A stretch of 64,000 bases of DNA from the NCBI GenBank assembly GCA_025094145.1, contig JALLLS010000009.1, positions 186,001 through 250,000 on the forward strand, given 5' to 3'. Source of the DNA: Spinellus fusiger. Its lineage: Eukaryota > Mucoromycota > Mucoromycetes > Mucorales > Phycomycetaceae. A program made the translations under genes and the position numbers. Under the pieces are notes generated by a model. It worked only from the letters and a program-made list of their open reading frames with translations, did not search any database and was not told where the DNA came from. Positions 12,745 through 26,399 of this stretch are shown one piece after another. How positions within the stretch are numbered: the stretch's first letter is position 1; each line of letters opens with the position of its first letter.

Positions 12745-15700
12745 ATGTCTATCGATACAAAACTCATTCTAAGTCTGGTGAACAGAGCCACGATAAAGGT
12801 AAAGTGTAGAGTGAGGGCTAAGCATAGAAAAAAGAAAAAAAAGAAAAAGAAAAGACTGTGATACTGTAGCAGAACAAGTATTGACTCGTGTATTATTCAG
12901 CTATCCAGTGGTTATGGTAAAAAGGTCGATGCTCTGGAACAAGACCCTATCGTCCAACAAACGTAAAGACTCCAAATAATGACTAGTAAAATAGACTAAC
13001 CATGATATGTTTATGTAGAGGTATAGTGTTATAACACAATTCAGAAGAGAAAAGTAGAGAATTAGACAGAATACACCCACACATCTACTCTTTATTGACT
13101 GCTTCGACAGTGGCTGCTTTGGTAGATCTTTCTAAATACAGACTCCCTACCATCATCAGTGTATTATCGGGTGCCATTGAAACTACTACAAAAGTGAGAA
13201 CGATAGATAATGCAAAGTGATACGTTTTTATTATTAAAAAGAGAGAGAGAGAACAAAACAATGCTAAATGACACTCTTTTTCTTATATCTCTGTATACCC
13301 ATTGTGTTCACTCCAATTGTATTCCAATTGTATTCCAATTGCATCCAACTCTGCTCAATTCCACTCTACTACGCTCAACTCTATTGAATGCTATTCCTAT
13401 TACTACAACAATGAATAGCCACTATTATCAAGTCGTTCTCATGAAGCCATACCAATTGACTTGTTACAAATACAACTCTACCTTCTTCGTATTCTAGCAG
13501 ACTGCATGTACCAACAATGGGCCACTAACGACGTATCTACACCTTCTAAACCACAGACAGCCTCATCAGGCAACCCTCCTCTAGTATCTTCAACCGTGCC
13601 CATGTTTGAACAAGAGAACAATAGAGATACAAAAGGCAGAAGAGTATGGAATCCTGCCACCATGTCTGCTGCTGAATTAGTGGATCCACCTCCTCTTGAA
13701 GACAGCCTGGCCAAGCAAGTCATTTGTATTCTACTGTTGATTAGAAATCAGCCAGTGATCATTGAAGAACGAGAAAACAGCATGCAGAGCTGTTACCTAT
13801 CCAACATCAGCAACACAGAGAGTCAGTGTATGAACAATTCTGATAATATATCAGAAACAGCCAAAGAAATTTACAGGACAACCTGTCTGGTGATCTCTTA
13901 TATCAGTGCAAGCAACTGGTCCATTATGTTCTCAAAGGTCAAATCAAGATTAATGCATCTCTCGACTGCTATCGATGAGAATGCAGATATGTCTGAGGTG
14001 GTGTTTTTAGAGAGCATTGTCTTGAACAGAAAGAATTTAAGCCATGTACTCTCAGGTAAGGATTCTATCTCTTTATTCATTTGTGCGTACGATGTGCATT
14101 GTTGTGTTTTTTGTTTGTTTGTCTGTGTGCAGTAGGTCGTTGTTTATTCATTTTGTCATTACAGAGATAACGGCTGTATTTATACACCTAAGAAAATCAG
14201 CTCAACTTGTACTTGCCTCTGTACTGCGCAAAGTCATATGGAATTGGATTGAGGCCTACTCTGAGGAATTCACACAGCTCTATGCCAACCAGAAACGACT
14301 GGAGGGAGGTGCTGAGGTACTGTTTGATATTTGCTCTTCATTAGCAGACACCACCAGGAAAAAAACATTGTTTTGGCCTCTTCAGACAATGTTGATATTA
14401 CTCTGCCCGGATCTTTTGTATGCAACGACATTGCCCGAGAATCGAAATGCAAACACAAAAAGAGTAAGATGACACACCCATTCACTCTAGAGAATGCATA
14501 GGCAGATAACACCTTTCTATATCTGTATGTTTATAGGCCATGTTCTTCTCTACTCTGAAAAAGAATATCAAGGGAGGGATTATGTCTGAACTTGCTACTG
14601 TTTGCTATTCTGATATTCTCAAGGCAGCCACCTGTCTTTCTAAAAACAACCTACTATTGTTCAAACACATATTACCTGATGTCGAGGTTGAATTGAGAAA
14701 AAAACTGTTTGATATTCATAAACCTCTGCCTGCAGATGGTCTTGCAACTAACATTGGCATGTTTATTAATCATCGCCATCTTGTGGCAGACTGCTTAGTG
14801 TCTTTGATTCGCTTTCATTCATTTGAAGGCGTCATTGCCTTGGTGAGACTCTGTACAGATGAAAAGACCCATGCTATCTTTAAAATGGGAATCGTCAAGG
14901 CACTCATTGTTCTCATCTTGGAGCAAAAGAAGTTCAAGTGGTTTCAATCGGTACAAGGGGTCTATGCCGTTCTTTGTCGTCCATTGAATAAAATATTCTT
15001 GGATTTCATGAGTCGTGATACTATAAAGGTGGATCCCAGCACTAGTAGAAAAGTCACCATGAATGGAAATGACAAGAAAGCAAAAAAGGATTTCCGTGTG
15101 GATGTTGACGAAAGAAATGAACTTATCTATGATATACTGTGCTTGTACCGAATGTCTCCATCACTGGCTATTTGTGTAAGTTAATTTTAATTTTCTCGTT
15201 CTATAAAGATCTACTGTTTTCACTCATTCTGGTGCTGATGATAGGACCCAGAAAGTACGAATAGCAACAACAACTGTATTGTTATCAACTCAATTACGAA
15301 TTGCTTAAGAGATCCAAGTCAGCCTATACGTGATACAGCAGCAGCATGCATCTATAGATTTCATTCACCTGATTATATATTGATGTGGGGCCCACCTGAT
15401 AGATCCATGGAAACCTTTTGGAAGATATCATCACAAGTTCTGCTTATCATCTCCAAACAACTGTTAAGTGTTAGACAAAAAGACTTGGGTATTAAGAGAC
15501 TGCTCAACCTATTAAAATCTCTACTTGTATCAAGAAACGAGTATATTCGGTTGTATCAGGTAAGTCGTTGAGTATGAGACTGTAAAAGTATCAAGTAACC
15601 AATTTATCCACTTGTGTATTGATATATTTAAATATATGTATATATATAAAGAATCATGCACTTCATGGCTCTGATGTAAAAGAGAGAGTACAGGCTGCAG

Positions 15701-18700
15701 TAGGTCTGGAAGTAGCACTCCTTGTCTTACTGTGTTCTTCTGATAAAGACGTATGCTCCGATGCTATTAAATGCATTGGCTACATGTGCCTGGAAGAACA
15801 ATTGATCAAAGACAACCATCATAGTCAGTATGATGCCATCGATTCAAGAGATAACTTTACAGTTTATTCAGAGATTGTCACTGGCTCTTCTATCATTTCA
15901 GGCCGTAAATCTCAACAGAAGCGCTTCCGTAAACTATTTCACATTATACCCTATCCCTCACTAGGCAACCTAACAGCATGGGAGGAGGTATGGAGACGAT
16001 GGAAAGTCATGACACGCACATTGCTACGTCCCAGCGAGGAACTGAGAGAAGAGAGCTTTGATCAAAGCAAAAAACATATTTTGTATCGACACGATAAAAA
16101 CAAAAACAACAACCCCTATCGTCCTGGTATAAACATAGCAGCAACCATTCGAGTAGAGAATATGGACGATGAAACTTGGATGGAATGGCAGAATTATTCA
16201 GGATTTTTGGCTTCTCTTGGTGGTGTGTGTCTCATGGCAAGTGATACTCAGTCTACCAACAGCTCTTCCATGTCTCTCTCTACAAGTACTTCTCCTAAAG
16301 CAGATCATTTCTTTACCGATTCAACTCACTCATCTCATTCAAGCCAGAAGTTCTCAGTCTCCACTGAGTCATTTACTATGGTCGACACTTTTCTTATGGA
16401 GATTGTTGAGCTGCTTGTGTGTGACAATGTTATTGTACGTGAATGGGTGCAAGAGATTCTAGGCAGTGATCTGTCACCGACCCTCTATCCTGTAATGTTT
16501 CAGCACTTGGAGAATATGTTGAAGGCATGTTTTAAAGACGAAGAAAACCCCATTTGTGAGCCACAGTACACACTTTTTGTGGAGCAGGCAATCTCAGTTC
16601 TCAAATTTTTACTCAACCGTTTGGAAGAGAATGAAAACAGTATGTTTACGTTTGATTTCAGCAGGTTGATTCATCAGTATGCACAATATTTGAATAAGCT
16701 CGGCACCAACGAAACATCTTTGAAGATTAAAATTAAGATGTGTCAGCTTTGTGAAGTACTTATGCAAAGAAAAGATCAGATTACATTACGACAAGAATTC
16801 AAGTTGCGCAATAAGTTGCTTGAGATATTTGTTGAATGGACAAGTGATTTTGCTTTGGTAAGTCATTACAACATTATTCAATCTAGGAAAGACGTGAATA
16901 ATAATGTTGTTTATCTTATCCTGTATCTATTTATAAAGAATCCAGATGGTCTTGCATTCCCTAGCAATTCGACACATTTATTAAAGATTCAGAGAGATCT
17001 TGACTTGGCATGCTTGAAAACTATTGTTGTTCTTCTGCATCAGCTTCCTCTTCAAACATCAGAGCATTCTCATGATTCAGACTCTAGCAAAGTCAAAAGT
17101 AGAATATTCTACAAATACTTTACCTTTTTTCTCAAATTGCTTAACAGATGTCGAATGTCAGAAGTAAGTCTAATCCTTATCTTACTCAAAATGGGACACG
17201 ATAATAAATAACCTATTACATGTAGGTGGGTGACAGTACAGTTTCTAAGCGCTCAACCGTCTCGCAGGATCTTATTTCAGTGAGTCATTGTGAAAAGAGA
17301 AGACAGCATAGCACAGAACAGATCAACTTATTTTACGCAACCCCTCTTTATTATTTATTTATTTATTTAGAAAAACAAAGAGAATACGTCTTACATTGCA
17401 CCGCTGAAAAGCTATACAATTCTGGCAATGTCTAATTTACTTAGTGCAAATATTGACATTGGCTTGAAGTATTCGCTTTCCATGGGATACTATGAGGACT
17501 CCAAAACTCGCTCTTCATTTATGCAAGTACTGACAAACATCCTCAATCAAGGAACAGAGTTCGAAACACTGTCTGAAACTGTAATGACAGATCGGTGCGA
17601 GAAGATTATAGATGTAAGTATTATAGATTGATTATAGCATAGACATGTTGATGCATGTATTATTATTCTTCACTTTTTTTAGATACTGGTTGATTTCAAC
17701 CCTAATATTGCTCTATCTCTTTGTGATGTGTGTCCCACCTCAGAGATCGACAATGTTGCATCCACTCTTTTGGTTGTTTTTGAATCTCGTAACAAGATCA
17801 TGTCACTTTTTAACACTCTCATACAACGTGAAGTCCAGCATACGGGTAAGCTTTATTTATTTGTTCATGCTATTTCCTATGGATTCAAAACTATAAGTAA
17901 AATACTAATATCAAAACTACTTATATATTGAACATGTATAGAAAATGAGGCAGATCTCTTTAGAAAAACCAGTGTAGCCACACGAATACTTTCTATGTTT
18001 GCAAAATCAAAAGGTACAGAGTATGTAAAATCAGTCTTGCAGCCAGTATTTCAAAAGTTGGTGGATAGACCTCAGAGTCAAAAACCTTTGAGCTTGATCC
18101 TTCAAAAGTGGGCAAAGACGAAGATGTTGCTAAAAATAAAGAAAATACCATTGCTGCTACTGAAATGTTTTTGGATGCCATTTGTTCATCTTCAAAGCAA
18201 GCACCAAGGTATTCATTCCCTTTTCTATTGATCATCCTTTATTATGCAATGATGAGTGTCTCATGTATTACAGATCTTTCCACGAGATTTGCTCTTGCAT
18301 TACAACAGTGGTTCGTGGTAGATTTCCAGAAGCAAGCTACACTGCTGTTGGTGCCTTTATTTTCCTGCGCTTCTTTTGTCCTGTCATTGTTTCACCCGAG
18401 TCTGAGAATATCGTGATGATTAATGGAACAGTTACAAAGGAGATGCGTCGTGGATACTTGATTGCTACAAAAATCATTCAGAATCTGGCAAATAACGTGC
18501 TGTTTGGAGCAAAAGAGTCTTTCATGATTGTTCTCAATGACTTTTTAACCAAAAATATCTACAAAGTGACAAGTTTCTTAAGAGAAATTTCCAAAGCACC
18601 TGAAGAAGTGGATCAGACAAAAATTAATGAGCAGGAGGGTGTACAAATGACAGACAAAGACTACATTTTGCTTCACCGTGTCTTATTCGATAATATGGAG

Positions 18701-21700
18701 CGTATTTCAAGAGACCTAGCAGTAAAAAGATCTTGGGTTCAAGACCAAGAAGTGCTCGACAGCTGGAAACACAACCTTGACAAATTCGCCAATCTCTTGG
18801 CTCAGTTAGGCCGACCTCCGGATGTAGCAGAACAAGAGAAGTTGAATACATACTGCCGTACATTCACAGCATACGATCAGCTTTATGCAGAGTTTATACG
18901 TCAAAACAGGGGCAGAAATATAGATGTCATCATATCTAAAAACATTTTCTACGAGAGTGGTGTGTCAAAGGCTGGAAGAACCGTATTTTATTACATTGCA
19001 AGACATGTCATTGCAGATAGTATTGACTTTGAGCTTATGACTTATCATATACTTCAGGTAACGCTTCTATTCTTAGCTTGATATGTGGTATTTACATGTT
19101 TATTATGCAAATTATAGTTACTTGAGCGCACATCCAATAAGCACTTTGATTTAGTGGTTGATTTGACACTGTTTGATTCAGCAAATGAAATCCCCATTCA
19201 ATGGGTCAGTCAGCTTATACAATTTATTCCTGCTCTCATTATCGAGCATTTGGGGAATATTATTGTCATGAATCCAAACTCAAATCTTCGCAAATACATG
19301 AAGAAGATCATGAATCCAGTATCCCACAAAATCATTAAGAAGCTTGTAATGGTTGTGACCCTTCCAGACCTTCATGAATACATTATTCCCTCTGAAGTAC
19401 GCCTTCCGAAATCCACAAGTAAGTTTATATATTGTACAGACACATACACACACTTATACTTTGCAATATAGTTGAACTGGAGACTGTACCCAGCGCAGTC
19501 TTCTTTCCTGTAAATCGTGTAATACAACCTACAGTATTGATTCCCATCACAGTCAAAGTTAACTCTGAATATGTACAATTAATGACGGTCCGGAAACAAG
19601 AAGTCATTTCAGGTGTTAATTCCATCCTTAATGATGTTTTGCACATTTCTGAAATCGAGAATATTGAAATGGGGTACCATGGAAGTACACTTGACAGCTT
19701 CCATGTATTAAATCTGAAATACGGCAAAGACAGAACGCACATAGTACTCCACTCTCTTAAAAGAGAAGCGATTATCAATGTAAGTGTTTATTTATTTATT
19801 TAGTTTATATAATACTTTTATCTTCCAGACCCTGCGATATAGTAAAAGAAGCTACACTGAATCACAGCCAACAAGTCTTTCAGAACGTATTGTTCGACCC
19901 AATGATGTTCCTGGCCGATTACTTAATATGGCATTGCTCAATATTGGTAGCGAAGATCCTTCTCTTCGTCTTGCTGCCTACAACCTACTTTATGCCATCA
20001 GTAGAGCATTTAACTTTGATGTTGGAAAGCAGCTTCTTGATACAAAAGGTTTGTTTTATCATTGTTAACAACTGTACACAACACTATTTGGTGGCTCATA
20101 TATCTTATGTTACCTTTCAAAGATCTTTGTCTTCCATCCAATAGTACAGAGTTTGTAATTGATATCAGCAAAAAGATTGCAAGCACAGAAACACATTTGA
20201 CATTAGAGTTTTTGAATGAGTGCTTCGTTGGATTCCAAAAATCAAACGAGTCATTGCGCTATCTGTGTCTAGACTATATGCAGCCTTGGCTTCCTAATCT
20301 TTCCTTGTTTGCCAAGGGTTCTGCTGAAAAAATGGAGAAGACACGAGATGTTATTCGACTTCTCATTGATCTGACAGTCATTCGTTCAGAGGTATTTTCT
20401 CTTTCTCTTTCTCTGAAGAAAGTACAGGCTATTTTTTTTTAAATTTTTTTATCATTCTTAGATGCATAAACTAGTACAAACAAAAATATGGAAAACCATA
20501 GCCGAAATAGATGATATCTTGGATCTTGTTCTAGACACCTTTATTTCTTTCTGCAGTGAGCGTGGAGTTGCATCAATACAAGCAGAGGCCATTGCAGACA
20601 CCATCGTCACCCTTTCAAACATGACAATAAGAGGAAAACTCGTCACTCGACTTCGCAAGGCACTTCAAAAAACATCATTCAAACCTACATCAAGCTTAAC
20701 AGTACATCCTGCATGGAATGAAATAACCATTTTGATACGTTTTATTCTCATGGCATCCTTCAACAACCGAGGTCCAGTCAAAAGCTACTTACCTGAAATA
20801 TTCTACATTGTTTCTTTAGTAGTAGGTATAGGTCCTACATTTATCAGGGCTTCTGTTCATGGCATTGTCATCAATGTTATCCAGTCACTTTGTACATCCC
20901 TTCCTCTACCCAGCACTAATATTAAGAAGCTAAAGCATCTGCTGAATGACTTATCAGAGTCAAAGTTCAAGATATTATTTGGACTCGCCAAACCACACAC
21001 AGACGCCTTTAGTATTTCAGCTGATACAACAATTGACAGTGCTGATCCAATCAGTTTGTCCTCTCTTGAATCTATTTTCAACATCTGCTTGGAGGCCATT
21101 CAACACAGTTCTCCATCTATTGGTAAGTGCATTGACAAAGAAAGAGAAGAGAGAGAGAGAGAAATGACTTTATTTCCTAATGCATAATGGATGCTTAGAC
21201 TTGGGGAATGTATGGCGAGCAAGGTGCATGAGTTTGGTGACAAGTACTGCCTTCCAATTTAATCCATCTATTCAACCGCGTGCATTTGTGGTTTTGGGTT
21301 GCCTTGGACGTGAAGAAATTGACGATGATCTGCTTTATCAAATATTGGTTGTTTTGAAAGGAGCACTCTCAATATTCAGCGACTCGGATCCATCTCTTGT
21401 CAAAAGTATAGTGATGTGCCTTAAGAACATTGTATCTGGTCTTTCTGTGGACTCACGCTATCTGCCCCAGTTGTTTTGGGTGGCCATTGCTTTGATTGAA
21501 ATCAACAGTAGTGCAATATTTTCTGCTGCCGTTGATCTGCTTCAGGCAGTGCTGAACACTCTAGAATCATACGACTTGTTTGGTAGCGATAGTATCTCAA
21601 CTGTACTTTTGGAAATACGTGAGCCAATGCTTGACACTGCGCAACTTCTCGACCGACTGTGTGGTGTTAACTTTGATACACACTTTTCATTTGCCATTGT

Positions 21701-22491
21701 GAGTGTTCTTATGAAGGGAGTGAGATATACCGATTGCAAAAACATGATCTATCAAACCCTTGGGACCATACTAGGCATTGAGTACAAACAAGTAATGGAG
21801 AATACATCTCTTCAGAGAGAAAGTGCCATCACCCAGCCTCAAATTCTAGGATACATATTGATATTGGTTCCAGTTGCTAGTAGCTTTGAAGCTTTCAGAG
21901 AATTACTTAGACTGGCTGGATTGTATGAGGTGGACGATATCTCTTTAGCCAATACCTATGATGGCATCTTTGATAAGTTTGATATTCCTGACAGCTCAAC
22001 AGCATTGCTCTTCATTTCACTGTTGGTGGCACAGCTAAACTACATCGAAAATGAATCAGAACGGACATTCATCTACGGACTCTTGGGTGAAGCAGCTGCA
22101 GGCATTCCCGAAGTCTTTTCTTTTGTGTAAGCCCATTCTATCTTTTTATTTATTTTTATATATAGAAATGTATAGAAATGAAACCATGCTATAGACATAG
22201 GCCAAATGTTCACTAATACGATATGTTTACAGATATGATACATTGCTTCCAAAGATGAATCAAATTGTTATCAGCAGTCAAGCTCAGGCCATCATGGAGT
22301 CTGTGACAAAGATCATGCTTACAGCTTGTTCAGAAAGTGCTTTTAACGATCAAGACAGGCCCTCTTTAAAACAACTCTTAGAAGAACTCAACTTCTCTGC
22401 ACTCTATGACCCAACGTTCAGTCTAGAGACGAAGAGTTTGACTAAATACTCGGATCTTGCGAGCAAACTTGTAGACCATATTATAGCATAA
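12745..22491 (+). CDS. Neurofibromin/IRA-type Ras GTPase-activating protein (apparent 1-nt frameshift)
   Basis: Stimulates GTP hydrolysis by Ras. I infer 21 exons: 12745-12798, 12901-12962, 13070-13193, 13419-14055, 14165-14463, 14537-15175, 15245-15559, 15652-16857, 16939-17163, 17226-17279, 17371-17613, 17683-17845, 17942-18208, 18274-19057, 19118-19418, 19472-19779, 19829-20048, 20123-20391, 20462-21122, 21199-22126, 22233-22491. They sum to 8,018 nt, one short of 2,673 codons. Alignable with human NF1 along its length: N-terminal LVDLSKYRLPTIIS, WNWIEAYSEEFTQLY, GAP domain (from ~1290) with arginine-finger region LFRKTSVATR (R ~1348) and FLRFFCPVIVSPE, Sec14-PH module (~1650-1900), and C-terminal PSLQPRAFVVLGC-like blocks. 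The frame breaks by -1 in exon 13 at the A5 run 18080-18084; one extra A would give SQKTFELDPSK, matching the family. Intron 8 (16858-16938) is 81 nt, in frame and stop-free. Confidence 0.92.
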
Positions 22492-23132
22492 CTTAGATTT
22501 ACACAATAGAGCTTTATTTTATTTTATTTATTTAGTTGAGGATAATTCAATATACTGTGGTATACTAGACATTATAATACCTTTTGCATGAGAAAACTCA
22601 ATAAGATACACTTCATTGCTCTTTAGTTAGTTTACTTGTAGCATGGGTTTCTGTCAGTGAGTCAACCGAGGCTCCAGTGACAATCAGGAAGAAGGATGGG
22701 GATGAACCAGAAAGCTTGAACCTTTTATTGGTTCTAGCTGTATCATTTGTATCGTGCATTCTTTTGTTATATCTACAGAAGTGCTCTGTGAGAGTGTTAT
22801 TTTCCCTTGGATACAATAAGATATATAAAAAGTATAATGTAGCAGCTAGATCACGACTCCAAAGCCTCAATGTCTTGTCCTTCATACAATTTTGGTTTGA
22901 ACACCTATTTGAAGGGATAAAAATAAGTATTTGTCTTTTGTTTCTGTTTGATGTAGCTTAAGCTAGCTCTTCAATAGATTCAATGTTGTCCCTACCAATA
23001 GGTGCTTTGCGACTACCTCACGAGGAACGTCTCGACATAAAGTTTTGCTTGACTACCAACACTGCTCCACCATCGGTTTCTATTGTGATTTGAAATAGAT
23101 ATAATCCTTTTCCTCATTTTTTTTTTTCAAAT

Positions 23133-23176
<44 letters not shown>

Positions 23177-23456
23177 TTCATCATGTAAATGTCATTAGCA
23201 AAGATACCAGACAATCTCATTTATCTTTATCCACTTGAATTCCACTCTAAACTCTGTCCAGTGCAATGTGACTGTGAAAGACCATCTGAAAAACCATCCA
23301 CATTTCTGCCACCATCCCATTGGCTTGAACCAAGGGAGGGCCCTCTTTTTCACTAATAAAAAAGTGTCGTTCAATGCTTACGTCATTGGATCTACTCAGT
23401 TGTATCCAATGATGAAAATAAAATGAAGTCAAACCATCTTTTACTCCACTCAAAAC
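22492..23456. other. Intergenic between the RasGAP gene and RAD1, with unresolved open frames
   Basis: A plus-strand frame without a stop runs about 22606-22961 and contains a hydrophobic segment (LLVLAVSFVSCILLLYL) but no suitable ATG. A minus-strand frame with an ATG (22885 to 22613, 90 codons) overlaps it. Neither can be tied to a family. An (ATTT)n tract lies at 23136-23177. A short plus-strand segment near 22965-23092 (SIDSMLSLPIGALRLPHEER, then a stop) reads like coding sequence but cannot be joined in phase to the upstream frame. Confidence 0.4.
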
Positions 23457-24648
23457 ATGGGTTCAACTCAGGCTACAGAATTCATCGGTGATATCATAAG
23501 TGTGAAGACAGTAATAAGTCTTCTAAAGTCTATTCTAATTACAAAAGTAGGTAGAAATGTCCTATATCAACAATAAAGATGACAAAAAAATCAACTCAAC
23601 AAGAGTGTTTAGGAGGCCATTTGTAATATTACGGATGAAGGGCTTATGTTCACTGCTGAACATCCTTCTGGTGTAAGAACAGTAGCCTATATAAAGAAAA
23701 GGATGTTTTCACGCTTTGAGAAACAAGACTTGATATTTGATCCTTTTGCCATACAAACCCATGTATTGATCGAGTCTTTGGGTATTCTTGGGCCTGCTGT
23801 CACTGCTGCTGCCGACACATGCAGATTAGTGTATAATAGTACTGATGGCTATCTCGAAATCATGTAAGCCCTTCAGCTAAGTTGGTACGGCGACTAAATG
23901 GACTTAAGACTGAAGGACGAAGAGGTCGACATGACCACCACCTGCCAAGTGACTACCTTTGGTGTGGATGAAATTAGTCCAGTGTTCAACTCAGTCACTG
24001 AACCCAAGAAGACATGTCAGATCATTATGAAGGTTGCTCTTGTGATGGAATATAGTATTGACGGTCTACTCACTCCATGGTATAGTCCCAGGCACTCTTG
24101 AATGTGTTGTGTCAGGTCCATGATTCCTGTGATTATGTGACGTTTACCTTTTCTCCAGAAGATGAAAGCTTTATTCTGTCAGGCAGAGACAATAAAGATG
24201 CTTGGAGGGTAATGCTACACACTGATGGAATGATCTACTCACAGTGCAGGTTACATTTGCGTCTAAATCAAAGTCCTTTGTTACATTTCGGTGTACGGAA
24301 GAGGTGGAGTTTAGGTAAGCCCTATACATTCTTCTATCTTCTATCCATAGAATTCATTTAGGAATATATTCACTGGTCCAATGCAGCTATAGCTACCATT
24401 GCATTGCAGCCTGCATTATAGCCTTGCGTCAATCCAGTGAACTGTCTTTGGAGATGACAGAAGGAGGAGCCCTTATTATGCTTGTAAGTGAACACTGCAC
24501 CAATACTCCTCTTCTCCTTCTCTTATTCTCTCTCTATTGTTCTTTTATGATCTAAACACCCCACAACTCTATATATCTACACTCCCAACTACAGATCAAA
24601 GTTGAAAACAAGCACCATAAGGGCTATATTGAGCTTGTTGTAAGTTGA
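23457..24648 (+). CDS. RAD1: DNA damage checkpoint clamp subunit Rad1 (9-1-1 complex)
   Basis: Seven exons: 23457-23546, 23613-23863, 23909-24032, 24086-24208, 24250-24314, 24393-24483, 24595-24648; 265 aa (human RAD1 is 282). Rad1 forms the PCNA-like Rad9-Rad1-Hus1 ring loaded at damaged DNA to activate the ATR/Mec1 checkpoint. The assembled protein shows the family pattern: GLMFTAEHPSGVRTVAYIKK, LIESLGILG, DYVTFTFSPEDESF, SFVTFRCTEEVEFR and the C-terminal LSLEMTEGGALIMLIKVEN then YIELVVS. Introns are short (41-111 nt), the shortest being 24209-24249. All exon phases fit, so the gene looks intact. Assigned to fungal RAD1/rad1-type clamp, not to the S. cerevisiae nuclease also named RAD1. Confidence 0.85.
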
Positions 24649-24798
24649 ATAGAATGCCATAGAAATGATAGACATCTTGACTGACTCTATTTCAAAGGCT
24701 CTGTCATCTTATACTAATTCCGAATAAGGCAAACATCTGAGATATTGATATAGTTTACATCTCATCTTCATGCTTTGCTTATTATAACAAAATATTAA

Positions 24799-26399
<1,601 letters not shown>

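Noticed and set aside
18074..18090. Programmed -1 ribosomal frameshift in the RasGAP gene
   Set aside because: The in-frame codons around the A5 run do not form an X XXY YYZ slippery heptamer, and neurofibromin genes are not known to use frameshifting; a lost base is simpler.
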